Positions 26,490-36,959 of a DNA stretch of 57,368 nucleotides are shown piece by piece. The notes below the pieces were generated by a model that was given only the letters and a program-made list of their open reading frames with translations, searched no databases and was not told the origin of the DNA. The stretch's first letter is position 1; every line of letters begins with the position of its first letter. Position numbers and translations under genes: made by a program. Where the stretch lies: NCBI RefSeq assembly GCF_029946185.1, contig NZ_JAQSEA010000095.1, forward strand, positions 1 through 57,368, read 5' to 3'. The stretch comes from Prosthecobacter sp. GTDB taxonomy: Bacteria > Verrucomicrobiota > Verrucomicrobiia > Verrucomicrobiales > Verrucomicrobiaceae.

Positions 26490-27092
26490 CTAGCGGTAAA
26501 TCACCACGAGGAACACCAGCGCGTCCCCCTTGCCGGTGTTGACGATGGCGTGCGGCACGTCGGCGCGGTAGGTGCCGGAGTCCCCTTTGGTGAGTTCCTC
26601 GTTGTTTTGGTCGGATTCGATGCGCACGCTGCCTTCCTCGACAGTGAGAAACTCGCGGGTGCCTTCAAAGTGTGGCTGGCTGCGCAGGATGCCGCCGGGG
26701 CGCAGCGTCAGCTCGTAGAACTCCACGTCCTTTTCGAGATTGATGGGGGAGAGGGTGCGGATCTCGCATTGCTTGTCGCTGCGATAGACCTGGGCGCGGT
26801 CGTTGGCCCGGATGACTTGGATTTTCGAAGCGCTGGCCTCGGCGCTCTCGATCAGCTCCTGCAAAGTCAGTCCAAAGGCGCGGGCGATGCGGAAGGTGAC
26901 GGTCAGGGTCGGATTGGCCTTTTCGCGCTCGATTTCGCTGAGCATGGAGCGGCTCACTCCGCTCGCCGTGGCAAGTTCCTCCAGCGACCAGCCACGATCC
27001 CCGCGCAGTTTTTTCACCCGTTTCCCCAGATTTTCATTGATGGCCTCAGGGCTGGATTCAATAGGGGTGGCAACTTTTGGTTTGGCGGGCAT
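26490..27092 (-). CDS. XRE-family regulator with C-terminal cupin
   Basis: A 200-residue transcription factor with an N-terminal HTH_3 domain (about residues 20-80; SLEELATASGVSRSMLSEIEREKANPT contains the recognition helix) and a cupin_2 sensor domain (about 120-198; FEGTREFLTVEEG, GDSGTYRADVPHAIVNTG). This class (SutR/PuuR-like) commonly controls amino-acid, polyamine or sulfur genes. It is divergent from metH, the starts being 114 bp apart, so it may regulate metH or its own gene. A candidate promoter TTGAGG-16 bp-TAATTT for this gene lies in that gap. Confidence 0.9.
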   Translation of the reverse strand: MPAKPKVATPIESSPEAINENLGKRVKKLRGDRGWSLEELATASGVSRSMLSEIEREKANPTLTVTFRIARAFGLTLQELIESAEASASKIQVIRANDRAQVYRSDKQCEIRTLSPINLEKDVEFYELTLRPGGILRSQPHFEGTREFLTVEEGSVRIESDQNNEELTKGDSGTYRADVPHAIVNTGKGDALVFLVVIYR

Positions 27093-27206
27093 TTGTGTCG
27101 GTATAACGGATGGTTCTCTTGTAAATTAGAAATATTAGTCACATCCTCAAATCATGATGCGTTGATATGAGTGTTGACCTACCCAGCTAGAACGCTAATT
27201 TCTCCC

Positions 27207-30200
27207 ATGCCTGCACGCCCCAATGTCCGCTCTGAACTCGAAGCCGCCATGCGCCAGAGAATCCTGGTCATCGATGGAGCCATGGGCACGACCATTCGCG
27301 GTTACGGCCTTATAGAGGCCGATGCACGCGGCACCCGCTTCCTGACCAACGAGAAGGATTTGCTGAACAACGGCGACATCCTTTCCATCACCCGCCCGGA
27401 CATCATTGAGGACATCCATCGCCGCTTCCTGGAAGCCGGGGCGGACATCATCGAGACGAACACCTTCAGCGGCACCAGCATCGCTCAGGCTGAGTTTTTC
27501 ACGGAAGTGCCGGCAGGACGGCGCAAAGATCCCGAGTTTTTCCAGACGGTGCTGGAGGACAAGTTCCTCAACGACCTCGCGTGGGAGATCAATTTTGAAT
27601 CCGCCAAACAGTGCCGCAAGTGGGCCGACATCGTCGGCGAAAAGACCGGGCGGAAACGCTACGTGGCAGGGGCCATCGGGCCGCTGACTGTTTCGCTCTC
27701 GCAGTTCCCCGACCTCTCCGACCTGAGCTTCCGCTACGTCACGTTTGATCAGGTGAAGGAGGCGTACAAGCTGCAGATCCGTGCCCTCATTGCCGGTGGG
27801 GTGGACACGCTGATGGTCGAAACGATCTTCGATTCCCTCAACGCCAAGACCGCCCTCGTGGCGATCAGTGAAGTGTTTGCCGAAGATCAGGTGGAGTTGC
27901 CCGTGCAGATCAGCGCGGCTGTCGGCCCGGGTGGAGAGACCATGATCTCCGGTCAGGTGACCGAGGCTTATCTCAATGCCATGCGGCATGTGAAGCCGTT
28001 GTCCATCGGTCTGAACTGCTCCCTGGGGCCGGACAAGATGCGTCCATTCCTCGAAGAACTTTCCACGAAGGCGGACTGCTTTGTCTCCGCCTATCCGAAC
28101 GCTGGCATGCCCAACCCGCTGGCACCGACAGGCTTTGACCTGCTTCCGCCGGACATGGCCGCCTATGCCAAGGACTTTGGCAGCAGCGGTTTCGTGAACA
28201 TCATGGGCGGCTGCTGCGGCAACACGCCCGAGCACATCGCTGCCATCGCCAAGGCGGTAGAAAACCTCGCGCCGCGTCAGGTTCCGGCAGACTCGCACGC
28301 GATGCGTCTCAGCGGCTCACAGCCCTTTGTATTTGCCCCAGGTGCTCCTGCCAGTGACGACCCAGAGGCCAAGCCCACGCGCCCGCCTTATCTCATGATC
28401 GGCGAGCGTACGAACGTGGCCGGATCTCCCAAGTTCGCCAAGCTCATCAAGGAAGGAAAGCTGGAGGAGGCTGTGGCCGTGGCTCGTCAGCAGGTGGAAA
28501 GTGGTGCCAATGTGATCGACGTCTGCATGGACGAAGGTCTCATCGACGGCGTGCCCACGATGTCCAAATTCCTCATCCTGCTCCAGACCGAGCCGGAGGT
28601 GAACAAAGTGCCCATCATGGTGGACTCCTCCAAGTGGGAGATCATCGAGGCCGGCCTCAAGTGCCTGCAGGGCAAGGGCATCGTGAACTCCATCTCGCTC
28701 AAGGAAGGCGAGGAAAAATTCAAGGAATACGCCCGCAAGATCAAGCAGTACGGTGCCGCCACCGTGGTTATGGCCTTTGACGAGCAGGGCCAGGCCGCCA
28801 CGTATGAGGACAAAATTCGCATCTGCGAGCGCGCCTACCGCATCCTCGTGGACGAGATCGACTTCCCGCCGGAGGACATCATTTTCGATCCCAACATCCT
28901 CACCGTGGCCACCGGCCTGGAGGAGCACAACAACTACGCGCTCGATTTCATCAACGCCACGCGCTGGATCAAAGAGAACCTCCCCTTTGCCAAGGTCAGT
29001 GGCGGCGTCAGCAACGTCAGCTTCAGCTTCCGTGGCAACAACAAGGTGCGTGAGGCCATGCACAGCGTGTTTCTCTACTATGCCATCAAGGCTGGCATGG
29101 ACATGGGTATCGTGAACGCGGGCATGCTCGAAGTTTACGAGGAGATCCCGAAGGAAATGCTCGAAAAGGTGGAGGACGTGATCCTCAACCGCCGCCCGGA
29201 TGCCACGGAGATTCTCGTTGATTTCGCCGAGCAGTTCAAAGGCCAGGCGGGCAGCACCAAGAAGGTGGAGATCGATATGAGCTGGCGTGAAGGGCCGGTG
29301 AAAAAGCGCCTCGAGCACGCCCTGCTGCGCGGCATCACCGACTTCATCAACCAAGACACCGCCGAAGCGCTGGCTCAACTCGGCAAGCCTCTCTCCGTCA
29401 TCGAAGGTCCCCTGATGGATGGCATGAGCGTCGTGGGCGATCTTTTTGGCGCTGGCAAAATGTTCCTCCCGCAGGTCGTCAAAAGCGCCCGCGTGATGAA
29501 ACAGAGCGTGGCCTACCTGCAGCCTTTCATGGAAATCGAGAAGGCCCGCAGAGCGCGTGAGCGTGAGCTGCTGCTCGAAGTCGCAGCGAAGACCATCACT
29601 GCACTGGAAGGCGGTAGCGCTATCGCCGTTGTCGAAGGCTTCAGCTACACGCCAAGCAATGGCCTGAGCCTCGAAGAACGCCGTGCCGAAGTGAAGCTCG
29701 CCGCTGAACTCGGTGCCGTGTTTGAAGTCGAGGGCGAGGCAGCCTTGCAGCAGAAGCTCGAAAGCCTGCGCCAGGACACTTCCAACTCAGACCGTGTCGT
29801 CGCACCCTTCCTCAATCATAGCCAGCCAACCACAGGCGTTGGCTCTGCCAGCGGCCTGACCGCTGAAGACCTCATTCCTGCCGAAGCTGCCAAACAGGGC
29901 GGGGGCAAGATCGTCCTCGCCACCGTCAAAGGCGACGTGCATGACATCGGCAAGAACATTGTGGGCATCGTGCTGGAGTGCAATGGCTTCGAAGTCACTG
30001 ACATGGGAGTCATGGTGCCATGCGACAAGATTTTGGCCAAGGCGCTCGAAGTCGGTGCCGATGTGATCGGCCTCAGCGGCCTGATCACACCTTCGCTGGA
30101 TGAGATGGCGCATGTGGCCAGTGAGATGGAGCGCCGTGGCTTCAAGCAGCCGCTGCTCATCGGTGGCGCCACCACCAGTCCGGCGCATACCGCAATCAAG

Positions 30201-31370
30201 ATCGCGCCAAAGTACAGCGGCAGCATTGTGCATGTATTGGACGCCTCCCGCAGCGTGCCTGTGACGACCTCGCTGCTCAGCGCGGAGCAGCGTGAAACCT
30301 TTGTGGCCAGCAATGAGGCCCGCCATGTCCGTCTGCGTGAGGAGTATGGCAAGAAGAAGGACCGCGCGCTGCTCAGCATCGCCGAGTCCCGCGAAAAAGG
30401 CGTCAAGTTTGACTGGGCCACGCAGGACATCGCCACGCCAACGTTCCTCGGCACCAAGGTTTATGAAGGCACCCAACTCGTCACCACACTGCGCGAGTTC
30501 ATCGACTGGTCGCCCTTCTTCCATTCATGGGAGCTGCGTGGGCGCTGGATCACAGCGGAGCAGCGGTTCTCCTCTGCTCAGGAAGATGCAGAGCTGAAGG
30601 GCAAAGCCGAGGTGGAGGCTCTCAAACTTTACAAGGATGCCAATGACCTGCTCGACCGCGTCATTGCTGAAAGCCGCTTCACACCACGCGGCATCATGGG
30701 CTTCTTCCCCGCCAACGCCATTGGCGATGACATTGAAGTTTATACGGACGAGTCACGCGCCACGTTGAAGACCGTCTTTCACACTCTGCGCCAGCAGGTC
30801 ATCAAGAAGGACACGCCAAACTACGCGCTCAGCGATTATGTGGCACCCAAGGACAGTGGCCGCGCCGACTACATCGGCGGGTTTGCCGTTGGGATTCATG
30901 GCTCGGATGAGTTTGCCAAGGAGTTTGAGGCCGCGCACGATCCCTACAGCGCCATCATCTGCAAGGCTGTGGCTGACCGCTTTGCCGAAGCGTTTGCCGA
31001 ATACCTGCACAGAGAGGCTCGTGTCGCATGGGGTTACGAGAAGATCGAAGAATTCACGAATGAAGACCTCGTCAAAGAACGCTATCGCGGCATCCGCCCT
31101 GCTCCTGGGTATCCATCCCAACCCGACCACACGGAGAAGCCCATTCTTTTCGATCTTCTCGATGCTACTGCGAAGACTGGCGTAGAGCTGACCGAGAGCA
31201 TGGCCATGCACCCCGGCAGCGCGGTCAGCGGACTCTATTTCGCGCATCCAGAGTCACACTACTTTGGCATCAGCGTTGTCGCCAAAGATCAGGTCCAAGA
31301 CTATGCGCAGCGCAAAGGCATGACGATGGAAGAGGCAGAACGCTGGCTTGGTCCTTGGCTCGGCTATTGA
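27207..31370 (+). CDS. metH: Cobalamin-dependent methionine synthase, with large linker insertion
   Basis: A 1387-residue MetH that transfers methyl from 5-methyl-THF via cobalamin to homocysteine. The homocysteine domain has zinc thiols Cys271 (LNCSLG) and Cys336/337 (GGCCGN). The pterin domain starts near residue 392 ([13 protein letters not shown]). The Cap domain is at about 735-776 ([20 protein letters not shown]). The B12 domain has lower ligand His912 in GDVHDIGKN. The AdoMet reactivation domain ends the chain ([18 protein letters not shown] near 1293). E. coli MetH is 1227 residues; most of the excess is an insertion of about 110 residues (777-900) between Cap and B12 domains. I see no cobalamin or SAM riboswitch in the 114-bp leader. 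Confidence 0.97.
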   Translation: MPARPNVRSELEAAMRQRILVIDGAMGTTIRGYGLIEADARGTRFLTNEKDLLNNGDILSITRPDIIEDIHRRFLEAGADIIETNTFSGTSIAQAEFFTEVPAGRRKDPEFFQTVLEDKFLNDLAWEINFESAKQCRKWADIVGEKTGRKRYVAGAIGPLTVSLSQFPDLSDLSFRYVTFDQVKEAYKLQIRALIAGGVDTLMVETIFDSLNAKTALVAISEVFAEDQVELPVQISAAVGPGGETMISGQVTEAYLNAMRHVKPLSIGLNCSLGPDKMRPFLEELSTKADCFVSAYPNAGMPNPLAPTGFDLLPPDMAAYAKDFGSSGFVNIMGGCCGNTPEHIAAIAKAVENLAPRQVPADSHAMRLSGSQPFVFAPGAPASDDPEAKPTRPPYLMIGERTNVAGSPKFAKLIKEGKLEEAVAVARQQVESGANVIDVCMDEGLIDGVPTMSKFLILLQTEPEVNKVPIMVDSSKWEIIEAGLKCLQGKGIVNSISLKEGEEKFKEYARKIKQYGAATVVMAFDEQGQAATYEDKIRICERAYRILVDEIDFPPEDIIFDPNILTVATGLEEHNNYALDFINATRWIKENLPFAKVSGGVSNVSFSFRGNNKVREAMHSVFLYYAIKAGMDMGIVNAGMLEVYEEIPKEMLEKVEDVILNRRPDATEILVDFAEQFKGQAGSTKKVEIDMSWREGPVKKRLEHALLRGITDFINQDTAEALAQLGKPLSVIEGPLMDGMSVVGDLFGAGKMFLPQVVKSARVMKQSVAYLQPFMEIEKARRARERELLLEVAAKTITALEGGSAIAVVEGFSYTPSNGLSLEERRAEVKLAAELGAVFEVEGEAALQQKLESLRQDTSNSDRVVAPFLNHSQPTTGVGSASGLTAEDLIPAEAAKQGGGKIVLATVKGDVHDIGKNIVGIVLECNGFEVTDMGVMVPCDKILAKALEVGADVIGLSGLITPSLDEMAHVASEMERRGFKQPLLIGGATTSPAHTAIKIAPKYSGSIVHVLDASRSVPVTTSLLSAEQRETFVASNEARHVRLREEYGKKKDRALLSIAESREKGVKFDWATQDIATPTFLGTKVYEGTQLVTTLREFIDWSPFFHSWELRGRWITAEQRFSSAQEDAELKGKAEVEALKLYKDANDLLDRVIAESRFTPRGIMGFFPANAIGDDIEVYTDESRATLKTVFHTLRQQVIKKDTPNYALSDYVAPKDSGRADYIGGFAVGIHGSDEFAKEFEAAHDPYSAIICKAVADRFAEAFAEYLHREARVAWGYEKIEEFTNEDLVKERYRGIRPAPGYPSQPDHTEKPILFDLLDATAKTGVELTESMAMHPGSAVSGLYFAHPESHYFGISVVAKDQVQDYAQRKGMTMEEAERWLGPWLGY

Positions 31371-31385
31371 GTTCAGCCGGAGGTG

Positions 31386-33575
31386 TTACCGAAACCAGCC
31401 CCGGATGCGGTCGAACAAGCCGCGTCCCTGCTGGGGCTGTTGCATCTGACGCCGCGGTGCGATGTAGCCTTGGTGTTCCGCACAGAAGTTCTTGGGTACC
31501 AAATCGTAAGGCAGCGCATCCTCATAAGCTGTGCCAGCCTGTCCGCAGCCATCCGTGGCGAGTTGGCTGCTGATGCGACAGAGCGACACGCGTGAGAGTG
31601 GCAGTGTGACCTTGGGCACTTCGGTTTTATAGCCGAGCGCGCCGGCTTTTTTCATCACGTCCGCCCAGATGGGCAGAGCGAGTGTGCCTCCATAACCTCC
31701 CTCGACAATCGTCGCTGGTTTGTCCAGTCCCACCCAGATGCCGCAGCTCACGCGATCCGTGAAACCGGCGAACCAGGCGTCCTTGTAATCGTTCGTGGTG
31801 CCGGTTTTGCCGCCACCGGGTTCTTTGAAACCGTATTCATTGCGTAGCGAGGCTGCCGTGCCGCGATCCAGCACCTGCGCGAGGATGTTGCGCATCAGGA
31901 ACGCCACGCTCGGCGTGATGACCTCGGATTCGAGCACGGGTGTCTGATAGATGATGTTGCCCGCTTTATCGACAATGCGGTCAATGAGGAAGGGGCGGCG
32001 GCGCAGGCCTTGATTCGGGAAGATGCTGATCGCGCTGGTGAGCTGGCGTGGATTGCCACCAATGTTGCCGATGAAAATCTGCGGTGTGCGATCAGATGGC
32101 TTGTTAAAGCCCGCATTGGTGAGCAGTTCGATCACGCGATCCAGTCCGGCGTAGTTGCCGAGGCGCAGGGTCATGGTGTTGCGGCTTTTCACAATGCCGT
32201 CCGTCAGCGTGGTCGGGCCGAGGAATTTGCCATCCGAGTTCTGCGGGCTCCAGTTGGGATCCGCTCCTTCAATTTCACCGGGCTGGATCGGCGCATCATT
32301 GATCAGCGTTCCAGGCATGAAGCCGGAGGCGATGCCGGCGGCATACACGAAGGGTTTCACCGTCGATCCGATCTGCCGCTCTCCTTGAGTGGCGCGGTTG
32401 TACTTGCTGTGGCGGTAGTCACGTCCGCCCACGAGGGCGAGGATGCCGCCGGTGGAATTGTCCTGCATCATGAGCGCCGCCTGCAGATAAGGAGTGGAGG
32501 AGATTTCCTGCGATCCATCCCAGGTCTTGTCAAAATCCGCCTTCTTCGTATGCACATAACCGCGTTGCTTTTCCACGGCGGTCAGACGCTTTTCCACAGC
32601 AGCTTCGGCGGCATCCTGCAGGTCTTTGTTCAGGGTGGTGAAGACCTGCAATCCGCCGTCTTCGATCTCCTGCTGCTCCAAAATTAAATCGAGGTCACGG
32701 CGAACAGTGTCGAGCGCATAGCCACCCTGGCTTTGAAACACAGGCTGCGCATGCAGGGCGATGTCGGCATACTTGGCAGCGATCTCCTCCTCTGGCGTGA
32801 TCACCTTCGTTTCCAGCATGCGCTTGAGTACGGTGTCGCGTTCCTTGAGGGCTCCTTCATAGTTGCGGAACGGCGAGAAGCGCACCGGGCTGCGGATGAT
32901 GCCCGAGATCATTGCCGCCTCGCTCAGGCTGAGCTGGCTGGCATGTTTGCCGAAGTACACCTGGCTGGCCCGCTGTACCCCATAGATGCCGGGACCGTAG
33001 AAGATGCGGTTCACGTAGTGCTCAATGATCTGGTCCTTGGTGCAGGCTTTTTCAATGCGGCGTGCCAGCATCATCTCCACCAGCTTGCGGTGAATGCTGC
33101 GGTCGTCGAGGTCCGGGTAGCTGTTGCGTGCTAGCTGCATGGTCAGCGTGCTCGCGCCCTGCACCACGCGCATGTCCTTGAGGTTGCGCACCATGGCGCG
33201 CGCCACGCCTTTGTAATCAATGCCGCCATGCTGGTAGAACCGTGAGTCCTCACGCGCCAGCAGCGCTTTGACAAACCATGGCGACACCTCGCTCAGCGGT
33301 ACGACGATGCGGTTCTCGCCGTGCATCTTGCCGAGGACCTCACCTTTATAATCCATCACGATGGTGCGCTCCGGCATGTCCCCGAGCTTGGTCAGGTCGT
33401 AGGCTTTCGCCAGATGGCTGTAAATTCCGATGACCACTGCCGCCCCGAGTGTGCAGAGCAGCGAACCACCCATGAAGAAGATCAGGCAGAGCCGCTTGAA
33501 TGAATGCCAGCGCGACAAGGTGGGTTTTGTCGGCTTGCTCTCTTCAGTGGGCTTCTTTTTCATGCGTGCAGGCAT
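31386..33575 (-). CDS. Class A penicillin-binding protein (PBP1A-type)
   Basis: A 729-residue bifunctional peptidoglycan synthase. It has a cytoplasmic Lys/Pro-rich tail and a membrane anchor at about residues 30-52. The GT51 transglycosylase domain (EDSRFYQHGG with the catalytic Glu; GASTLTMQLARN) is followed by a transpeptidase domain with Ser404-x-x-Lys407 (STVK), SRN and KTGTTNDYKDAW. The C-terminus has four or more cysteines and a QQPQQG-rich tail before the end. It polymerises and cross-links glycan strands. The start may be ATG 33575 or 33563. It is convergent with metH, 15 bp between stops, and 70 bp downstream of the STN-like gene on the same strand. Confidence 0.94.
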   Translation of the reverse strand: MPARMKKKPTEESKPTKPTLSRWHSFKRLCLIFFMGGSLLCTLGAAVVIGIYSHLAKAYDLTKLGDMPERTIVMDYKGEVLGKMHGENRIVVPLSEVSPWFVKALLAREDSRFYQHGGIDYKGVARAMVRNLKDMRVVQGASTLTMQLARNSYPDLDDRSIHRKLVEMMLARRIEKACTKDQIIEHYVNRIFYGPGIYGVQRASQVYFGKHASQLSLSEAAMISGIIRSPVRFSPFRNYEGALKERDTVLKRMLETKVITPEEEIAAKYADIALHAQPVFQSQGGYALDTVRRDLDLILEQQEIEDGGLQVFTTLNKDLQDAAEAAVEKRLTAVEKQRGYVHTKKADFDKTWDGSQEISSTPYLQAALMMQDNSTGGILALVGGRDYRHSKYNRATQGERQIGSTVKPFVYAAGIASGFMPGTLINDAPIQPGEIEGADPNWSPQNSDGKFLGPTTLTDGIVKSRNTMTLRLGNYAGLDRVIELLTNAGFNKPSDRTPQIFIGNIGGNPRQLTSAISIFPNQGLRRRPFLIDRIVDKAGNIIYQTPVLESEVITPSVAFLMRNILAQVLDRGTAASLRNEYGFKEPGGGKTGTTNDYKDAWFAGFTDRVSCGIWVGLDKPATIVEGGYGGTLALPIWADVMKKAGALGYKTEVPKVTLPLSRVSLCRISSQLATDGCGQAGTAYEDALPYDLVPKNFCAEHQGYIAPRRQMQQPQQGRGLFDRIRGWFR

Positions 33576-33645
33576 CGGGTCGCTGGTTTTAGACCAAAGA
33601 TCAAGCCTCAGACGATGAACTCGGTGTGAACTTCAATTTCACAAT

Positions 33646-34098
33646 TCATTTTGCAGCCGATCCAGTCGCGATGAAATCGGGTGGCACCCGGTAGGTGCGG
33701 GTACTCAACTCATCAGAGTGTTCAGATGAAGTCAGGACAACGGCGTGGGCGTCCACGCGGATTTTCAGGCCCGCCGCATGGGCGATGTGATCCAGGGTGC
33801 TGCGCAGCGAAATATCCCGAATATCGAGGCTGATCTTCTTTTTCTTTTGCTCCTCGCTGGCACCCAGGATGATCACATTGAGGTTCCCGTCCCCAAAGGT
33901 ATGGAGGTTCTTCACGGCCTGCTTCACATAAGCCACCGCTTCCTCAAGGGTGAGGTCTTTGAATTTGACCTCGGTAAGCATGATCGGTCTGGAGCAATCA
34001 GTGATGAACGCTTTCGTGGAATGCAATCCCGCCAGGAGAATCACCGCGCAAAGCCACCCAGTGGCGAGGCGAGATTGGGGATGCAGGAACGCTTTCAT
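33646..34098 (-). CDS. Exported STN/secretin-N-like small protein
   Basis: A 150-residue protein with a signal peptide or membrane anchor (about 1-30). Its body has the repeated beta-alpha-beta pattern of STN/secretin N-terminal domains: LTLEEAVAYVKQAVKNL, then ISLDIRDISLRSTLDHIAHAAGLKIRVDAHAVVL. Such domains occur in secretins and TonB receptors, but stand-alone exported versions are common in Verrucomicrobia. Function is not established. ATG 34098 gives the signal peptide directly, while the frame from 34161 adds 21 residues. PBP1A follows on the same strand. Confidence 0.72.
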   Translation of the reverse strand: MKAFLHPQSRLATGWLCAVILLAGLHSTKAFITDCSRPIMLTEVKFKDLTLEEAVAYVKQAVKNLHTFGDGNLNVIILGASEEQKKKKISLDIRDISLRSTLDHIAHAAGLKIRVDAHAVVLTSSEHSDELSTRTYRVPPDFIATGSAAK

Positions 34099-34209
34099 GG
34101 GAAATTCGACCGATCTTATGAAATGCCGCTGCGGAAAGCAATCCGACTTTGGGCGTGACAATTTGCGTTCGGTTCCCGTACCCTATGACTGCAACCACTC
34201 CATCCGACC

Positions 34210-35322
34210 ATGAAAGCACTCTGTCTCTCCCTCCTCCTCGCCTCCGCGCTCGGTGCGTCCGCCGCGCTGCTCGAATCGCCGCAAAAAGGCGGTTTGCAGA
34301 TCCAGTCGCTCAGTTCACTCAGCTTCGGGCCTGAAGGTCTGCTGCTCGTAGCAGAACCAGCCACGGCCAGTGTGGTGGCGATCCAAACGGGTGATGCCGG
34401 ACCCAAGACTGAGCGTCTCGCCAAGCCTGTGTCTGATATAGGCACGCAGATCGCCGCCGGACTCGGGGCCAAGAAGGAGGACATCACGGTCAAAGATCTC
34501 GCGGTGAATCCGGCCAGTGGTCGCATCTATCTCGGGGTGCAGCGCCGCCCGGACAACGCGGTGCTGATTGTCAGTGTCGGGGCTGATGGCAAACTGGCTC
34601 CGCTGAATCTCGATCCGCTCGCCTGGGTGCGCATCACGCTGCCCGGCGGCACCGCCAGCAAGGTCACAAACATCACCGATGTGGCCTTCGATGGCACCCG
34701 CGTGTTTGCCACCGGCACCTGCAATGAAGAATTCGCCTCCCGCATCTTCACGATTCCCGTCCCGCTCAAAAACGGCGCGACTGCCAGCGTGTTCAGTGCA
34801 GAGACGTATCATGTGGCGCATCGCAAGTGGGAGACCAAGGCACCGATCCAGAGCTTCATCCCGTATCAGTCGAAGGAGGGCACCTTTGTCGTCGGTGCGT
34901 TTGCCTGCACGCCGGTGGCGAAGTTCAAAGTGGATGACATCCAAAGCGGGGCGCAGGTCAAAGGCGTGAGCATGGTGGAACTCGGCAGCGGCAACCGCCC
35001 GCTGGATCTTTTCAGCTACTCGGACAAAAGCGGCAAGGAGTGGCTCGTGGTTCAGACGCAGCGCTTCAAGAAGAACGCCTTCGGCCCCAGCAAGATGTGG
35101 GCTGCACGCATCAGCATGGATTACCTCGACGCCAAGGCACCGGAGAAGACCAATGAAAATGCCGCTCGTCGTGATGAGAAGGAGTCCAAAGGCCCCGAGG
35201 GTATCGAGATCGTGGATTCGCTGTTCGGTGCCGTGCAAGTGGACAAACTGAGCGATAGCGAAGCCGTCGTGCTGCGCGACACCGAAGGCACGCTGAGCCT
35301 CGAAGTGGCAGCTTTGCCGTGA
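34210..35322 (+). CDS. Exported hypothetical protein, beta-propeller-like
   Basis: A 370-residue protein with a signal peptide (residues 1-18) and propeller-like beta repeats (SFGPEGLLLVAEPATASVVAI, DLAVNPASGRIYLGVQR, DVAFDGTRVFATGTCNEEF). I recognise the type from planctomycete and verrucomicrobial genomes but no characterised member. It contains a charged linker near residues 310-330 (NENAARRDEKESKGPE). Its TGA overlaps the GTG start of the next gene (GTGA), so the two are translationally coupled and their products may work together. Confidence 0.75.
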   Translation: MKALCLSLLLASALGASAALLESPQKGGLQIQSLSSLSFGPEGLLLVAEPATASVVAIQTGDAGPKTERLAKPVSDIGTQIAAGLGAKKEDITVKDLAVNPASGRIYLGVQRRPDNAVLIVSVGADGKLAPLNLDPLAWVRITLPGGTASKVTNITDVAFDGTRVFATGTCNEEFASRIFTIPVPLKNGATASVFSAETYHVAHRKWETKAPIQSFIPYQSKEGTFVVGAFACTPVAKFKVDDIQSGAQVKGVSMVELGSGNRPLDLFSYSDKSGKEWLVVQTQRFKKNAFGPSKMWAARISMDYLDAKAPEKTNENAARRDEKESKGPEGIEIVDSLFGAVQVDKLSDSEAVVLRDTEGTLSLEVAALP

Positions 35323-36323
35323 AACGCTGGCTCATCGTGCTCAGTCTCCTCTGCTCCGTCGCATTTGCCGACGATGTACGGGTGAATGAGGCCGGGCAGA
35401 TCGAAGCTCGCGGCAGCGATGTACGCGTGTTTCGTGGAGATGCCACCGAACCGCTGTTTGGCAGCGTAGTTAGGGCGCGCGACAGCGTGCGCTTTGCTGC
35501 CGCACTGCCCTTGGTGCCGGGAGACACCTATCGGGTGGAGTTTCAAACGGCAGACGGCATCTGGAGCACGCAGCGGCTGAAATTTGCGCATCCAGCATCT
35601 GCTGCGCCGACTGTGGCTATCGCGCCCTCTCCCACGGTGCTGCCTGCGAATGCTCTGAAGCTCTACCTGCAATTCAGCCAGCCAATGGAGCAGGGTGTGT
35701 TTCTGGATCGCATCACCTTGCAGGGTCAGGACGGCAGCGTGGTGCAGGGGGCTTTTCGTGAGACCGAGCTGTGGTCGCCCGATGGCAAACGCCTGACTCT
35801 TTGGCTTCATCCCGGGCGGCAGAAATCCGGCGTGAACCTGAACACCGACGAAGGGCCGGTTTTACAGGAGAACACGCAGCACACGCTCAGGATAGCCGCC
35901 AACTGGCGCTCGGCCTCTGGTGTGGGCTTGGGGAAGGAAACCGTGTTTACAGTCTCCGCCGGAGCAGCGGATCACTCTTGTCCCGATCCCCAGCGCTGGC
36001 AAATCACCGTCCCGAAGGCGGGTGCGCGTGATCCGCTTATAGTCAGCTTCGATGAACCCTTGGATGCGGCCATGCTCGTTTCCTCATTAAAAGTGAAACG
36101 CGGTGAGGGTGAAGTCGCAGGCGTGGTAACTGTGGCCGCAGATGCTCGCACCTGGTCTTTCACGCCAGATGCGGAGTGGACGCTGGGAGCAGGCGTTCTG
36201 GAGATCGACCCGTTGCTCGAAGACCTCGCGGGTAACAACCTGCTGGGACCGTTTGAAGTCGATCATGATGCGCCAGCGAAAGCGGCCAAGGCGACTGCAT
36301 TGGCGTTTGAGGTAGGCGGTTAA
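35319..36323 (+). CDS. Exported Ig-like/beta-sandwich hypothetical protein
   Basis: A 334-residue protein starting at GTG 35319 with a signal peptide (ending near AFADD). The mature chain is beta-rich. It contains two segments resembling Big_5/SbsA-type Ig-like domains: one at about 90-220 (NALKLYLQFSQPMEQGVF) and one at about 225-325 (DPLIVSFDEPLDAAMLVSS, ending LEDLAGNNLLGPFEVD). Such domains are typical of secreted or surface proteins. No catalytic motif is visible. It is coupled to the upstream propeller-like gene by a 4-bp overlap. Confidence 0.72.
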   Translation: MKRWLIVLSLLCSVAFADDVRVNEAGQIEARGSDVRVFRGDATEPLFGSVVRARDSVRFAAALPLVPGDTYRVEFQTADGIWSTQRLKFAHPASAAPTVAIAPSPTVLPANALKLYLQFSQPMEQGVFLDRITLQGQDGSVVQGAFRETELWSPDGKRLTLWLHPGRQKSGVNLNTDEGPVLQENTQHTLRIAANWRSASGVGLGKETVFTVSAGAADHSCPDPQRWQITVPKAGARDPLIVSFDEPLDAAMLVSSLKVKRGEGEVAGVVTVAADARTWSFTPDAEWTLGAGVLEIDPLLEDLAGNNLLGPFEVDHDAPAKAAKATALAFEVGG

Positions 36324-36339
36324 GAACGCGCTTGGGTAT

Positions 36340-36864
36340 TCAAGAAATAGAGGAACAAGCGGCTTTCATCAGACGGGTGGTAAGCGCGTGTGGCGCACAC
36401 TCCTCACTGGGTGGTGGCATGATCTCCAGATTGGCATTTCGCTGCTGCCAGGCGGTGCTCATCTTGTGGACGAGGGTGTCAATGTCAGTGATGTCCTTGG
36501 CATGGACCTGCAGCATGGGAATGCCAAAGGTCGAAAAGATGTCCTTTACCAACTGGCGGTCGCGTGTTTTGCGGCTGGCTTTGCCGGGGCTGTCGTCCTC
36601 GAACTCGATAGCCACCATGGGCAGCCAGTCTCCTTTGCGGTAGATGAGGAAGTCGATGTGGCGCTGGCAAATTTTCAGGAAACCCGCAACGTTTTCAGGA
36701 TGAAGGATTTCTAAGAGGCGCGGCTTACATTGAACGTGGCAGCGCTGGGCGGTGATGTTTTCCAAGCAAGCGTGAAACAGAGCTTCGTCAGAGGTAAGAA
36801 GGGGATAGGTGGTGGGAGATGCTTCAGGACTGGAAACGGTAGTGATAGCAGGTGAAGGCTGCAT
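36340..36864 (-). CDS. DUF2726 domain protein (nuclease-like fold)
   Basis: A 174-residue protein. The domain starts at LLTSDEALFHACLENI and continues through HIDFLIYRKGDWLPMVAIEFEDD, then RQLVKDIFSTFGIPMLQVHA. In this family the HIDF...IEFED pattern resembles the D...ExK core of PD-(D/E)XK nucleases, though the Lys is not in the usual place. DUF2726 is found alone or with zinc-finger, helicase or nuclease modules; its activity is unproven. It is divergent from the Y-family polymerase, with a LexA-type dyad in the gap, and convergent with the Ig-like protein gene. Confidence 0.8.
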   Translation of the reverse strand: MQPSPAITTVSSPEASPTTYPLLTSDEALFHACLENITAQRCHVQCKPRLLEILHPENVAGFLKICQRHIDFLIYRKGDWLPMVAIEFEDDSPGKASRKTRDRQLVKDIFSTFGIPMLQVHAKDITDIDTLVHKMSTAWQQRNANLEIMPPPSEECAPHALTTRLMKAACSSIS

Positions 36865-36959
36865 TCACTATTAATTGCGGAAACTATGAAAATAATCAAA
36901 TCTCGTTTGGTAAGAAGCATGTAAAAAGGCTCGGCGTGAGTCTTTTACGATACGCAGAA

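Noticed and set aside
27093-27206. Cobalamin or SAM riboswitch before metH
   Set aside because: The leader is only 114 bp, AT-rich, and lacks a B12-box or SAM-type stem pattern I can recognise.
27195-29378. Long antisense frames under metH
   Set aside because: They mirror third-codon GC bias of metH; no start, signal or domain supports them.
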